From: Anderseniella sp051010195 | GTDB taxonomy: Bacteria > Pseudomonadota > Alphaproteobacteria > Rhizobiales > Aestuariivirgaceae | DNA: 39,024 nt | Direction of reading: 5' to 3' | Assembly (NCBI GenBank): GCA_051010195.1 | Contig: JBPCVV010000304.1 | Location: forward strand, 1-39,024 | Shown: one piece after another, positions 17,093-25,688 of the stretch | How the letters are laid out: each line of letters starts with the position of its first letter | How positions within the stretch are numbered: the first letter of the stretch is position 1 | Notes under the pieces: generated by a model | Database searches by the model: none | Seen by the model: only the letters and a program-made list of their open reading frames with translations | What the model was told of the DNA's origin: nothing | Made by a program: the position numbers and the translations under genes

Positions 17093-19069
17093 ATGACTGC
17101 TGAAGCGCATGACGCGTCGGTGCACGACACAATTCCAAAACTGTTATTGCGAAACGCCAAAATCCGAGGCGCACGTCCGGCCATGCGTGAGAAGGATTTG
17201 GGAATCTGGCAAACCTGGAGCTGGGTCGACACGCTGGCGGAGATTCGCGACCTGGCGCTGGGGCTTCGGGTGCTTGGCCTGAAACGGGGCGACCGAGTGG
17301 CCATTGTTGGCGACAACCGGCCAAGGCTGTACTGGGCCATATGCGCGGCCCAGTCGCTCGGCGCGGTGCCGGTGCCGGTGTACCAGGACTCCGTGGCTGA
17401 AGAGATGGGCTATGTGCTGGATCATGCCGGCGTCAAGTTCGCCGTCGTGGAAAACCAGGAACAGGTCGACAAGCTGCTGGAAATCCGTGAAACCTACAAG
17501 GACCTCAAGGAAATCGTGTTCGATGAAGAACGCGGCCTGCAGAACTATGATGTCGATGGTGTGCGCTCGTATGAGGCGGTGCAGCAACTGGGCCGGGACA
17601 ACGGCGAAAACGAAGACGTGTGGCGTAGCGAGATTGCCAAGGGCAAGGCCGGCGACACGGCGATTATCCTTTATACTTCAGGAACGACCGGCCGCCCCAA
17701 AGGCGTGGTGCTGACCCAGGGCGCGTGTGTGTGGGCCGCTGACACGGCGGAGGAATTCGACAACCTAAGCGAGAAGGACGAGGTGATTGCGTACCTGCCC
17801 ATGGCGTGGGTTGGCGATCATATCTTTTCCTATGCACAGTCCTACGTATCCGGATATTGCGTGAATTGTCCAGAAAGCCCAGAAACCGTCATTGATGACC
17901 GGCGCGAAGTCGGCACAACCTATGCATTTGCACCGCCGAGGATCTACGAAAACCTGATCACCCACACCACGGTGTCCATGGAAGACGCCAGTGCGCTGAA
18001 AAAGAAAATGTTCGAGTATTTCCTGGGCGTGGCGCGGGAGTATGGCGAAGATATTCTCAACGGCAAACCGGTACCGCTCATGGCCAGGCTGAAATACTGG
18101 CTCGGCAACCTGATGGTATACGGGCCGCTGAAAAACCGTTACGGGCTCAGCAAGGTGCGCATCGGATATACCGCGGGTGAAGCGATCGGGCCCGAGATTT
18201 TCAAGTATTACCGGGCGCTGGGGATCAACCTGAAGCAGCTCTACGGACAGACCGAAGCAGCGGTCTATATCACAGGCCAGCCGGACGGTGAGATTTATGC
18301 CGATACGGTTGGTACCCCCATGGGCGGGGTGGAAATCAAGGTCGCTGACAGCGGTGAGGTCATGTACCGCTCACCGGGGGTGTTCACCGAGTACTACAAG
18401 AACAAGGATGCAACGGCTGACACCAAGACCGCGGACGGTTGGGTGCATTCCGGCGATGCCGGCTTCATCGATGACAACGGTCACCTGAAGATTATCGACA
18501 GGGCAAAGGACGTAGGCCATCTTAATGACGGTACGCTGTTCCCGCCGAAATATATCGAGAACAAGCTGAAGTTCTTCCCCAACATCAAGGAGGCGGTGGC
18601 ATTCGGTGATGGCCGTGACACGGTAACGGCATTCATCAATATCGACCTGACATCGGTGGGATCGTGGGCAGAACGCAATAACGTCGTCTATGCCAGCTAC
18701 CAGGAACTGGCGGGTCACCCTGATGTTTACAAGATGATTGAAGAGCACGTCGATGCAGTGAACCGGGAATTGTCGCAGGAAGAGCGTGTTGCCGGTGCGC
18801 AGATTTCGCGTTTCTTGATCCTGCACAAGGAACTGGATCCCGATGACGGCGAGATTACCCGCACGGCAAAGGTGCGCCGCTCGCTGGTCAATGAACGCTA
18901 TGCGGTGCTGATCGATGCGCTGTATGACCCGGCCAAGAAGCGCCAGAAGATCAAGACAGAGGTTACCTTCGAAGACGGCAGACGCGGCACCATCGAGGGC
19001 GATGTGGAAATCAGGGACATGAAACCGCATGCCATCGACCGGGCGAGCTTCAAGGAGGCTGCAGAATGA
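17093..19069 (+). CDS. AMP-forming acyl-CoA synthetase (long-chain fatty-acid--CoA ligase family)
   Basis: This 658-residue adenylate-forming enzyme would activate a carboxylic acid to its CoA thioester in the cytoplasm. The ATP-binding A3 motif ILYTSGTTGRPKGVVLT is intact at about residues 190-206. LYGQTEAAVYITG (A5), HSGDAGFIDDNGHLKIIDRAKD (A7/A8 in outline) and a C-terminal domain follow. The length and N-terminus (TIPKLLLRNAKIRGARPAMREKD) fit the long-chain subgroup that is often linked to Liv-type transporters. Its stop overlaps the start of livG by 4 nt (ATGA), so it is translationally coupled to the transporter. This suggests that the ligase acts on imported or transport-related acids rather than general fatty acids; that is inference. 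Confidence 0.9.
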   Translation: MTAEAHDASVHDTIPKLLLRNAKIRGARPAMREKDLGIWQTWSWVDTLAEIRDLALGLRVLGLKRGDRVAIVGDNRPRLYWAICAAQSLGAVPVPVYQDSVAEEMGYVLDHAGVKFAVVENQEQVDKLLEIRETYKDLKEIVFDEERGLQNYDVDGVRSYEAVQQLGRDNGENEDVWRSEIAKGKAGDTAIILYTSGTTGRPKGVVLTQGACVWAADTAEEFDNLSEKDEVIAYLPMAWVGDHIFSYAQSYVSGYCVNCPESPETVIDDRREVGTTYAFAPPRIYENLITHTTVSMEDASALKKKMFEYFLGVAREYGEDILNGKPVPLMARLKYWLGNLMVYGPLKNRYGLSKVRIGYTAGEAIGPEIFKYYRALGINLKQLYGQTEAAVYITGQPDGEIYADTVGTPMGGVEIKVADSGEVMYRSPGVFTEYYKNKDATADTKTADGWVHSGDAGFIDDNGHLKIIDRAKDVGHLNDGTLFPPKYIENKLKFFPNIKEAVAFGDGRDTVTAFINIDLTSVGSWAERNNVVYASYQELAGHPDVYKMIEEHVDAVNRELSQEERVAGAQISRFLILHKELDPDDGEITRTAKVRRSLVNERYAVLIDALYDPAKKRQKIKTEVTFEDGRRGTIEGDVEIRDMKPHAIDRASFKEAAE

Positions 19070-19884
19070 ATGTGGCGGTGAAACCGGCTGAGACGGGCGG
19101 CGAGAGAGCGAACGCGCCGGACGTCATGCTTGATATCCGCAACGTATCATTGTCGTTCGGTGGTGTGCACGCCATCAAGGATGTGAGCTTCAACATCAAC
19201 CAGGGGGAAATCCGCGCGATCATCGGCCCGAACGGGGCCGGCAAGACCTCGATGCTGAATGTCATCAACGGCTTTTATCATCCGCAGGTTGGTGAGATCA
19301 CCTTCAAGGGTGAAACCCGCACGCAGATGCGGCCTTACGTTGCCGCGACCCAGGGAATTGCCCGCACGTTCCAGAACGTGGCGCTGTTTCGCGGCATGTC
19401 GACGCTCGACAACATCATGTCAGGGCGCACGCTGAAAATGCACAAGAACTTCTTCTGGCAGATGTTGCGCTTCGGGCCGGCCATGCAGGAAGAGATTGAG
19501 CACCGCGAGCGGGTTGAGGAAATCATTGACTTCCTGGAAATCCAGCACATCAGGCGGACGCCGGTTGGCCGGCTGCCGTACGGATTGCAGAAACGGGTTG
19601 AGTTGGCGCGTGCGCTGGCCATGGAGCCTGAGCTGCTGCTGCTGGACGAGCCGATGGCCGGCATGAACCTTGAAGAAAAAGAAGACATGTCGCGCTTCAT
19701 TCTCGATGTGAACGATCAGTTCGGCACGACGATCGCGCTGATCGAGCACGATATGGGCGTGGTGATGGATCTGTCGACACGGGTGGTGGTGCTGGATCAC
19801 GGCGAAAAGATTGCCGACGGCACACCGGCGGAGGTCAGTTCCAACCAGGATGTGATCGATGCCTATCTCGGCGTAGCGCACTGA
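19066..19884 (+). CDS. livG: Branched-chain amino acid-type ABC transporter ATP-binding protein LivG
   Basis: This 272-residue ATPase has a Walker A GPNGAGKTS at about residue 54, the signature variant LPYGLQKRVELARAL, Walker B LLLLDEPMAGMN and the switch His in LIEHDMG. The C-terminal WVVLDHGEKIADGTP-like strand and DVIDAYLG end are typical of LivG/BraF. Its start overlaps the preceding ligase stop (ATGA). It works with LivF on the LivHM channel. Confidence 0.93.
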   Translation: MNVAVKPAETGGERANAPDVMLDIRNVSLSFGGVHAIKDVSFNINQGEIRAIIGPNGAGKTSMLNVINGFYHPQVGEITFKGETRTQMRPYVAATQGIARTFQNVALFRGMSTLDNIMSGRTLKMHKNFFWQMLRFGPAMQEEIEHRERVEEIIDFLEIQHIRRTPVGRLPYGLQKRVELARALAMEPELLLLDEPMAGMNLEEKEDMSRFILDVNDQFGTTIALIEHDMGVVMDLSTRVVVLDHGEKIADGTPAEVSSNQDVIDAYLGVAH

Positions 19885-19906
19885 CAGATCAGGGGAACAG
19901 GCAATA

Positions 19907-20863
19907 ATGGATATTCTTTACAACATTCTGATCGACCCGTTTGTGCAGATGGGATCTGCGCCGGATTTCTTCCTGCAGGTCCTGTGGTCGGGGTTTGTGG
20001 CGGGAACGCTGTACTCGCTGATAGCGCTGGGTTTCGTGCTGATTTTCAAGGCGTCGGGTGTGTTCAACTTTGCCCAGGGCATCATGGTGGTGTTCGCCGC
20101 GCTGACCCTGGTCGGCCTGTACCAGGCTGGCGTGCCGGCGTGGATTGCGCTGATCCTGACCATCGGGGCGATGTTTGCGCTGGCCTGGCTGGTCGAGCGC
20201 ATCGTGCTGCGCAACCTGGTGAACCAGGAGGAAATCATCCTGTTCATGGCCACCATCGGGCTGAACTATTTCCTGATCGGGTTCGGTGAGTACGTGTTCG
20301 GCGGCGAGCCGAAACCGATGATCGCCGCGGAGCTGGGTTTGCCGACGGGATCGACGACATTCGAACCGTTCGGCGGCATCGTCATTATCGAACATCTCGA
20401 CGTGGCCGCTGTGATTATGGCGATAGTTCTGGTGACGGCGCTGGCGATCTTTTTCAACAAGACCCGCATCGGCCGCGCCCTGCGTGCAGTGGCCGATGAC
20501 CACCAGGCGGCCCTGTCTGTGGGCATTTCGCTCAACCAGATCTGGGTAATCGTTTGGTTCGCAGCCGGCATCGTGGCGCTGGCAACCGGCATCATGTGGG
20601 GGGCCAAGTCAGATGTGTCGTTTGCGTTGCAGATTGTTGCGTTGAAAGCCCTGCCGGTCCTGATCATCGGCGGTTTCACCTCAATACCCGGTGCCATCAT
20701 CGGCGGCCTGGTGATCGGCTTCGGCGAGAAGCTGTTCGAAATTTACTGGGGCGGGCTTCTGGGCAGCGGTGTCGAAGGCTGGTTTGCATATGTGATTGCG
20801 TTGATCTTCCTGCTGTTCCGGCCGCAGGGGTTGTTCGGCGAAAAAATAATCGAACGGATTTAG
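19907..20863 (+). CDS. livH: Branched-chain amino acid-type ABC transporter permease LivH
   Basis: This 318-residue multi-spanning protein has the LivH-type opening GFVAGTLYSLIALGFVLIFKASGVFNFAQG. The conserved cytoplasmic segment RIGRALRAVADDHQAALSVGI contacts the ATPases. The C-terminal GGFTSIPGAIIGGLVIGFGE is also typical. It starts 22 nt after livG with a GGGGA ribosome site and precedes the partner permease livM. Confidence 0.93.
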   Translation: MDILYNILIDPFVQMGSAPDFFLQVLWSGFVAGTLYSLIALGFVLIFKASGVFNFAQGIMVVFAALTLVGLYQAGVPAWIALILTIGAMFALAWLVERIVLRNLVNQEEIILFMATIGLNYFLIGFGEYVFGGEPKPMIAAELGLPTGSTTFEPFGGIVIIEHLDVAAVIMAIVLVTALAIFFNKTRIGRALRAVADDHQAALSVGISLNQIWVIVWFAAGIVALATGIMWGAKSDVSFALQIVALKALPVLIIGGFTSIPGAIIGGLVIGFGEKLFEIYWGGLLGSGVEGWFAYVIALIFLLFRPQGLFGEKIIERI

Positions 20864-20884
20864 CGCGAGGCTGGGTACAAGAAA

Positions 20885-21964
20885 ATGTTTTATCGTGAAG
20901 TAGGCCAGTTCAAGACCAACTACGCCGCCGACAGCCAGGTGTTTCCGATCCTGCAGGACAAGATCGGCATCATCGCCATGCTGGTGATTGCCTATCTGGT
21001 GATACCGATGGCCGGAAATGATTTCTTCATCACCACGGTGATGATCCCGTTCCTGGTGTTTTCACTGGCTACTATCGGCCTGAACATCCTGGTCGGCTAT
21101 ACCGGGCAATTGTCGCTGGGTACCGGCGCCTTCATGGGGGTAGGGGCGTATTCCTGTTACAAGCTGACCACCATCTTTCCCGATGTGAACATCATCATCA
21201 TGGTGCTGTTGTCCGGGTTCTTTGCTGCTGGCGTAGGTATTATTTTCGGCCTGCCGTCGCTGCGTATCAAGGGTTTCTATCTGGCGGTTACCACCCTGGC
21301 AGCCCAGTTCTTCCTGGAATGGGCCTTTATCCGGATACCGTGGCTGTACAATTACAACGATTCTGGTGCGATCGAGGTTCCGCAGCGCGAGGGCTTCGGG
21401 GTCGTGCTGACAGGCGCTGCTGCTCAACCGGTCACCCGCTATCTGGTGGTGCTGACAATCGTGCTGGTCATGACCTGGATTGCGTCCAACATCATACGTG
21501 GCCGCATCGGTCGGTCCTGGATGATGATCCGCGACATGGATATCGCTGCTGAACTGATGGGCGTTCGCCCGCTTTATGCGAAGCTGTCGGCTTTTGCGGT
21601 GTCATCATTTTATTGCGGTGTTGCAGGGGCCATGTTCGTTTTCTTCTGGCTTGGTGCGGCCGAGGTTGAAAGCTTCGACATCAACCATTCGTTCCTGTTT
21701 CTGTTCATGGCAATCATCGGTGGCCTGGGTTCGCTGATCGGATGTTTCATGGGCGCCGCTTTCATCTGGATTCTGCCGATCATTATCCGCGCGTTGCCCG
21801 GTGTGCTGGGGCTGGACATTAACGCTGCAACCGTCGAGCACATCAACTTCATGATTATTGGTGGTATGATCATCTTTTTCCTGATCGTTGAACCACACGG
21901 ACTTGCAAGACTGTGGCAGATTGCAAAAGAGAAACTCAGGACGTGGCCGTTCCCCTACTCCTGA
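20885..21964 (+). CDS. livM: Branched-chain amino acid-type ABC transporter permease LivM
   Basis: This 359-residue permease has a hydrophilic N-terminus of about 20 residues followed by LivM helices. Typical blocks are LNILVGYTGQLSLGTGAFMGVGAYS, GLPSLRIKGFYLAVTTLAAQ, RIGRSWMMIRDMDIAAELMGV and the C-terminal EPHGLARLW. The ATG at 20885 lies 21 nt after livH. Its best GAGG lies about 13 nt upstream, a long spacing, so the start is slightly uncertain. It forms the membrane channel with LivH. Confidence 0.92.
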   Translation: MFYREVGQFKTNYAADSQVFPILQDKIGIIAMLVIAYLVIPMAGNDFFITTVMIPFLVFSLATIGLNILVGYTGQLSLGTGAFMGVGAYSCYKLTTIFPDVNIIIMVLLSGFFAAGVGIIFGLPSLRIKGFYLAVTTLAAQFFLEWAFIRIPWLYNYNDSGAIEVPQREGFGVVLTGAAAQPVTRYLVVLTIVLVMTWIASNIIRGRIGRSWMMIRDMDIAAELMGVRPLYAKLSAFAVSSFYCGVAGAMFVFFWLGAAEVESFDINHSFLFLFMAIIGGLGSLIGCFMGAAFIWILPIIIRALPGVLGLDINAATVEHINFMIIGGMIIFFLIVEPHGLARLWQIAKEKLRTWPFPYS

Positions 21965-22095
21965 TCTAAGAGATGAGGCATTTTTTTGGGAGCAAGAAAC
22001 CGAAGGGTCGTCAATCCGGGAGTAAGGATCTGATGACGCAAACTTTAGCAAGAGCAACCGGATCCACGACGGGACGGTATTCAGGGAGGAAACCA

Positions 22096-23403
22096 ATGAA
22101 GAAGCTTTTGATGACTGGTGTAGCCTTTGCCACCTTGGCAGGTGCTACATTTACCACTGCGCCGGTAGCGCAGGCCGAAGACACGATGTTCGTGCCTTCA
22201 CTGAGCTATCGCACCGGACCTTTCGCCAGTGGTGGTACACCATTGGCAAACGGTTATGCCGACTATTTCAACATGCTGAACGCCCGCGATGGCGGCATCG
22301 GCGGCGTCAAGATAGTCGTTGAAGAATGCGAAACCGGCTACAATGCCCAGAAGGGTGTTGAGTGTTACGAGTCCACCAAGGGCAAGGGTGCTCTGGTGTA
22401 CAACCCATATTCAACCGGTATTACGCTGCAGCTCATTCCAAAGGCGCCGGTTGACAAGATTCCAGTGCTCTCCATGGGCTATGGCCTGTCGGCAGCCGCT
22501 ATCGGCGAGAAGTTCCCATGGACCTTCACCTATCCGACAAGCTACTGGAGCCAGCTGTCATCGATCCTCAAATACATCGATGCCAATGGTGGTCTGAAAG
22601 GCAAGAAAATCGGCTTCATCTATCTTGATGTTGGATACGGCAAGGAGCCTATTCCGCTGCTTGAACAGTTGGCCAAGGATCAGGGCTTCACGGTTGCGAA
22701 ATTCCCGGTTGGCGTAAAGGAAATGCAGAACCAGGGTTCACAATGGCTGAACGTCCGCAAGGAACGTCCTGACTACATGATCATGTGGGGTTGGGGCGCG
22801 ATGAACGCCACAGCCGTCAAGGAAGCTGCCAAGATCAAGTATCCGCTGGATCAGTTCATCGGTAACTGGTGGTCAGGCGCGCATGCGGACCTGCGGTCGG
22901 TCGGTGAAGCTGGCAAGGGTTACAAGTCGGCCAACTTCTCCGGTATCGGCACCGATTTCCCGGCACTTCAGGACGTGATCAAGCATGTCGTCGACAAGGG
23001 TGGCAGCCAGGTGGCCAGCAAGGACCTGGTTGGCGACGTCTTGTACAACCGCGGCCTGTTCAACTCCGTACTGATTGCCGAAGGTATTCGCGCCGCCCAG
23101 GCCAAGACCGGCAAGAAAGTCATTACAGGCGCAGACCTGCGTGACGGATTTGAAAACTTTGACCTTTCTGAAGCCCGTTTGAAGGAAATCGGACTGGAAG
23201 GCTTCACCGCTCCGATCAAGGGGTCGTGCAAGGACCATGAAGGTGCTGGTTCGGTGTTCATCCAGCAGTGGGACGGCAAGGACTGGGTGAAGATCTCAGA
23301 TCCGATCGCGCCGGACACGGCTGTTGTACGGCCGCTCCTGGAAGCTGCAGCAGACAAGTATCTGTCTGACAAACCTGAGTGGAAAACCCAGACCTGCAAC
23401 TGA
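22096..23403 (+). CDS. ABC transporter substrate-binding protein (LivK-like)
   Basis: This 435-residue type I periplasmic binding protein has a Sec signal peptide (MKKLLMTGVAFATLAGATF then APVAQA, cut before EDT). The mature chain has the Leu/Ile/Val-binding-like layout: SYRTGPFASGGTPLANGY, NARDGGIGGVKI, and IGFIYLDVGYGKEP in the second lobe. The frame is open back to 21973, but the ATG at 22096 has a strong GGGAGGA ribosome site and starts the signal peptide. It is longer than classical LivK (about 370 residues) and resembles binding proteins found with acyl-CoA ligase genes, so the ligand may be an aromatic or other acid rather than Leu/Ile/Val. A perfect GC hairpin follows. Confidence 0.92.
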   Translation: MKKLLMTGVAFATLAGATFTTAPVAQAEDTMFVPSLSYRTGPFASGGTPLANGYADYFNMLNARDGGIGGVKIVVEECETGYNAQKGVECYESTKGKGALVYNPYSTGITLQLIPKAPVDKIPVLSMGYGLSAAAIGEKFPWTFTYPTSYWSQLSSILKYIDANGGLKGKKIGFIYLDVGYGKEPIPLLEQLAKDQGFTVAKFPVGVKEMQNQGSQWLNVRKERPDYMIMWGWGAMNATAVKEAAKIKYPLDQFIGNWWSGAHADLRSVGEAGKGYKSANFSGIGTDFPALQDVIKHVVDKGGSQVASKDLVGDVLYNRGLFNSVLIAEGIRAAQAKTGKKVITGADLRDGFENFDLSEARLKEIGLEGFTAPIKGSCKDHEGAGSVFIQQWDGKDWVKISDPIAPDTAVVRPLLEAAADKYLSDKPEWKTQTCN

Positions 23404-23439
23404 TTTGTGTAAAAGCAAATCAGTGATTTCGCGATAGTA

Positions 23440-23468
23440 CCCCGCCTGCCCAACCCGGGCAGGCGGGG
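23440..23468 (+). terminator. Perfect 12-bp GC-rich hairpin after the binding-protein gene
   Basis: CCCCGCCTGCCC (23440-23451) and GGGCAGGCGGGG (23457-23468) are exact reverse complements around a 5-nt loop. No T-run follows. A second weaker stem, TGATTTG/CAAATCA (23401-23422), includes the stop codon. The hairpin lies before livF, so it would lower expression of livF relative to the binding protein or protect the upstream mRNA. Confidence 0.65.
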
Positions 23469-23504
23469 CTGATCCCCCCGGTATCCAACTGAGAGCGTTT
23501 GCCC

Positions 23505-24350
23505 ATGGCCGAGACCCTTGCAGCCCAAGACACTGAAGCAGAACCTGAAAAACCGGTTCTGTCGATCAACAATATCGAGGTGATCTATAACCATGTTATT
23601 CTGGTGCTGAAGGGGGTGTCGCTTGATGTGCCGCTTGGCGGCATCACGGCATTGCTGGGTGCAAACGGTGCCGGCAAGACCACGACCTTGAAAGCAGTCT
23701 CGAACCTTTTGCGTGCAGAGCGCGGTGACGTGACCAAGGGAACCATCGAGTTCAAGGGCGAACGGATAGACCAGCTTACACCTAACGAGATGGTGAAACG
23801 CGGCTGTATCCAGGTGATGGAAGGCCGTCATTGCTTTGAACACCTGACCATTGAAGACAATCTCCTGGCTGGCGCATTTACCCGCCGCGATGGCCGCGCC
23901 GCAATCGCTGAAGACCTGGAGATGGTCTATAATTACTTTCCACGGCTGCGTGAGCGCCGCACCTCGCAAGCCGGATATACCTCTGGTGGCGAGCAGCAGA
24001 TGTGTGCCATCGGCCGTGCACTGATGTCGCGCCCGACGACCATTCTGCTGGATGAACCTTCCATGGGGCTGGCACCGCAGTTGGTGGAGGAGATCTTCGA
24101 GATCGTCAAAAAACTGAATGAAAATGAAGGTGTGTCCTTCCTGCTCGCCGAGCAGAACACCAACATTGCGCTGCGCTATGCCAAGTATGGCTACATTCTT
24201 GAGAACGGCCGTGTCGTGCTCGACGGGGAGGCGTCTGCCCTGCGCGACAATGAAGACGTGAAGGAATTCTATCTTGGCGTGTCGGGTGAGAACCGGCGCT
24301 CGTTCAAGAACGTCAAGGCTTACAAGCGGCGCAAGCGCTGGCTGGCCTGA
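23505..24350 (+). CDS. livF: Branched-chain amino acid-type ABC transporter ATP-binding protein LivF
   Basis: This 281-residue ATPase has Walker A GANGAGKTTTLKAVSNLL at about residues 49-66, the signature TSGGEQQMCAIGRAL, Walker B TILLDEPSMGLAP and the switch region LLAEQNTNIAL, all typical of LivF/BraG. It has an acidic N-terminal extension of about 15 residues and a basic C-terminal tail (KAYKRRKRWLA) beyond the usual end. ATG at 23505 is preferred over a TTG two codons earlier. It is separated from the rest of the transporter by the hairpin after the binding-protein gene. Confidence 0.92.
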   Translation: MAETLAAQDTEAEPEKPVLSINNIEVIYNHVILVLKGVSLDVPLGGITALLGANGAGKTTTLKAVSNLLRAERGDVTKGTIEFKGERIDQLTPNEMVKRGCIQVMEGRHCFEHLTIEDNLLAGAFTRRDGRAAIAEDLEMVYNYFPRLRERRTSQAGYTSGGEQQMCAIGRALMSRPTTILLDEPSMGLAPQLVEEIFEIVKKLNENEGVSFLLAEQNTNIALRYAKYGYILENGRVVLDGEASALRDNEDVKEFYLGVSGENRRSFKNVKAYKRRKRWLA

Positions 24351-24356
24351 GTACCG

Positions 24357-24373
24357 GGGCGAAGATCTCGCCC
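24357..24373 (+). terminator. Short hairpin between livF and the PaaK-like gene
   Basis: GGGCGA (24357-24362) pairs with TCGCCC (24368-24373) across a 5-nt loop just after the livF stop. It is small and without a T-run, so it is at most a weak attenuating stem. Confidence 0.3.
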
Positions 24374-24395
24374 TGCACAGTTTGGAACTGACATT

Positions 24396-25631
24396 ATGAC
24401 TTCGTATTTTGATGAGCTGGAAACGCGCAGGATTGATGAGCGCGAGACACAGTTGTTTGCAGACCTGCCGGCGCAGATCGTATATGCGATGAGCGCGCCC
24501 GGCTGGAAGCGTTACCTTGCAGGCGTGCAGCCGTCGCGGATTACCGGCCGACAGGCACTGGCGGAGTTGCCGGTGCTGCGCAAGACCGACCTGAAAGACC
24601 TGCAGGCGGCCGAGCCGCCGTTCGGCGGTTTTACGCCGGGGGGACCGGAAACCTGGGGCCGGGTTTTCATGTCGCCGGGACCGATTTTTGAACCCATGGG
24701 TCTTGCTGCCGACCCGTGGCGCGGTGCCCGTGCGCTGTTTGCTGCCGGCTTCAGGCCAGGTGACATGGTGCACAATTGCTTCGCCTACCATCTGACGCCG
24801 GGTGGTTTTATCCTCGATGAGGGCGCCCGGGCGCTGGGCTGTTCCGTCATCCCCGCCGGTATCGGCAACACGGAATTGCAGATGGACAATATCGAGGCGC
24901 TGAAACCGGTTGGCTTCACCGGCACGCCGGACTTCCTGAAAATCCTGCAGGACAAGGCCGCCGACGCCGGTCGCGACGTATCCTCCATCAAGCGGGCGCT
25001 GGTGTCGGGCGGTGCGCTGTTCCCGAGCCTGCGCGAGGAATATGCCAGCCGCGGGGTCAGCGTGCTGCAATGTTATGCGACGGCCGATGTCGGCGTCATC
25101 GCCTATGAGAGCGAGGCGATGGAAGGCATGATTGTCGATGAAGGCGTGATCCTTGAGATTGTGCGCCCGGGCACCAATGAGCCGGTCGCCGAAGGCGAGG
25201 TTGGTGAGGTGGTGGTTACCAACTTCAACAAGACCTACCCGATGATCCGCTTCGGTACCGGCGACCTGTCTGCAATTCTGCCGGGTGCCAGCCCGTGCGG
25301 ACGGACCAACCAGCGTATCAAGGGCTGGATGGGCCGGGCCGACCAGACCACGAAGGTCAAAGGCATGTTCGTGCACCCTTCACAGGTTGCCGACATCGGC
25401 AAGGCCCATCCGGAACTTGGCAAACTGCGCCTTGTCGTCGGGCGCAGCAACGAACAGGATACCTTGGTGTTGAAGGCTGAATGCGGAGATTCGGCAGACG
25501 GCCTGGCCGACGCGGTCGCCCGGACCATGCAAAAGATCTGCAAGATGCGTGGACAGGTTGAACTGGTTGCCGTAGGTAGTCTGGAAAATGACGGAAAGGT
25601 GATTTCGGACGAGCGTCCTGCTGCTGCCTGA
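24396..25631 (+). CDS. PaaK-like AMP-binding protein with degenerate P-loop
   Basis: This 411-residue protein has the phenylacetate--CoA ligase layout. It has an N-terminal helical region (LPVLRKTDLKDLQ), the FTGTPDFLKIL strand, the A5-like YATADVGVIAYES, FGTGDLS (A7-like) and GRADQTTKVKGMFVHPSQV (A8-like), then a C-terminal domain ending GKVISDERP. Where PaaK proteins have the Ser/Thr/Gly-rich SSGTTG ATP loop, this one reads FMSPGPIFEPMG, so that motif is lost. It may have weak or no adenylating activity, use another mode of binding, or act as a partner of the intact ligase upstream. It ends the Liv transporter block, 45 nt after livF. Confidence 0.85.
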   Translation: MTSYFDELETRRIDERETQLFADLPAQIVYAMSAPGWKRYLAGVQPSRITGRQALAELPVLRKTDLKDLQAAEPPFGGFTPGGPETWGRVFMSPGPIFEPMGLAADPWRGARALFAAGFRPGDMVHNCFAYHLTPGGFILDEGARALGCSVIPAGIGNTELQMDNIEALKPVGFTGTPDFLKILQDKAADAGRDVSSIKRALVSGGALFPSLREEYASRGVSVLQCYATADVGVIAYESEAMEGMIVDEGVILEIVRPGTNEPVAEGEVGEVVVTNFNKTYPMIRFGTGDLSAILPGASPCGRTNQRIKGWMGRADQTTKVKGMFVHPSQVADIGKAHPELGKLRLVVGRSNEQDTLVLKAECGDSADGLADAVARTMQKICKMRGQVELVAVGSLENDGKVISDERPAAA

Positions 25632-25688
25632 TCTGTTAGCTGATAGGATCCGTACGCTTAAGGCGTTATCCAGAACACCAGGACTACC

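Noticed and set aside
22968..25376. An 802-codon open frame on the minus strand opposite the LivK-like, livF and PaaK-like genes
   Set aside because: It is antisense to three clearly recognised genes, has no recognisable domains and shows the His/Arg/Gln-rich composition of a GC-codon shadow.
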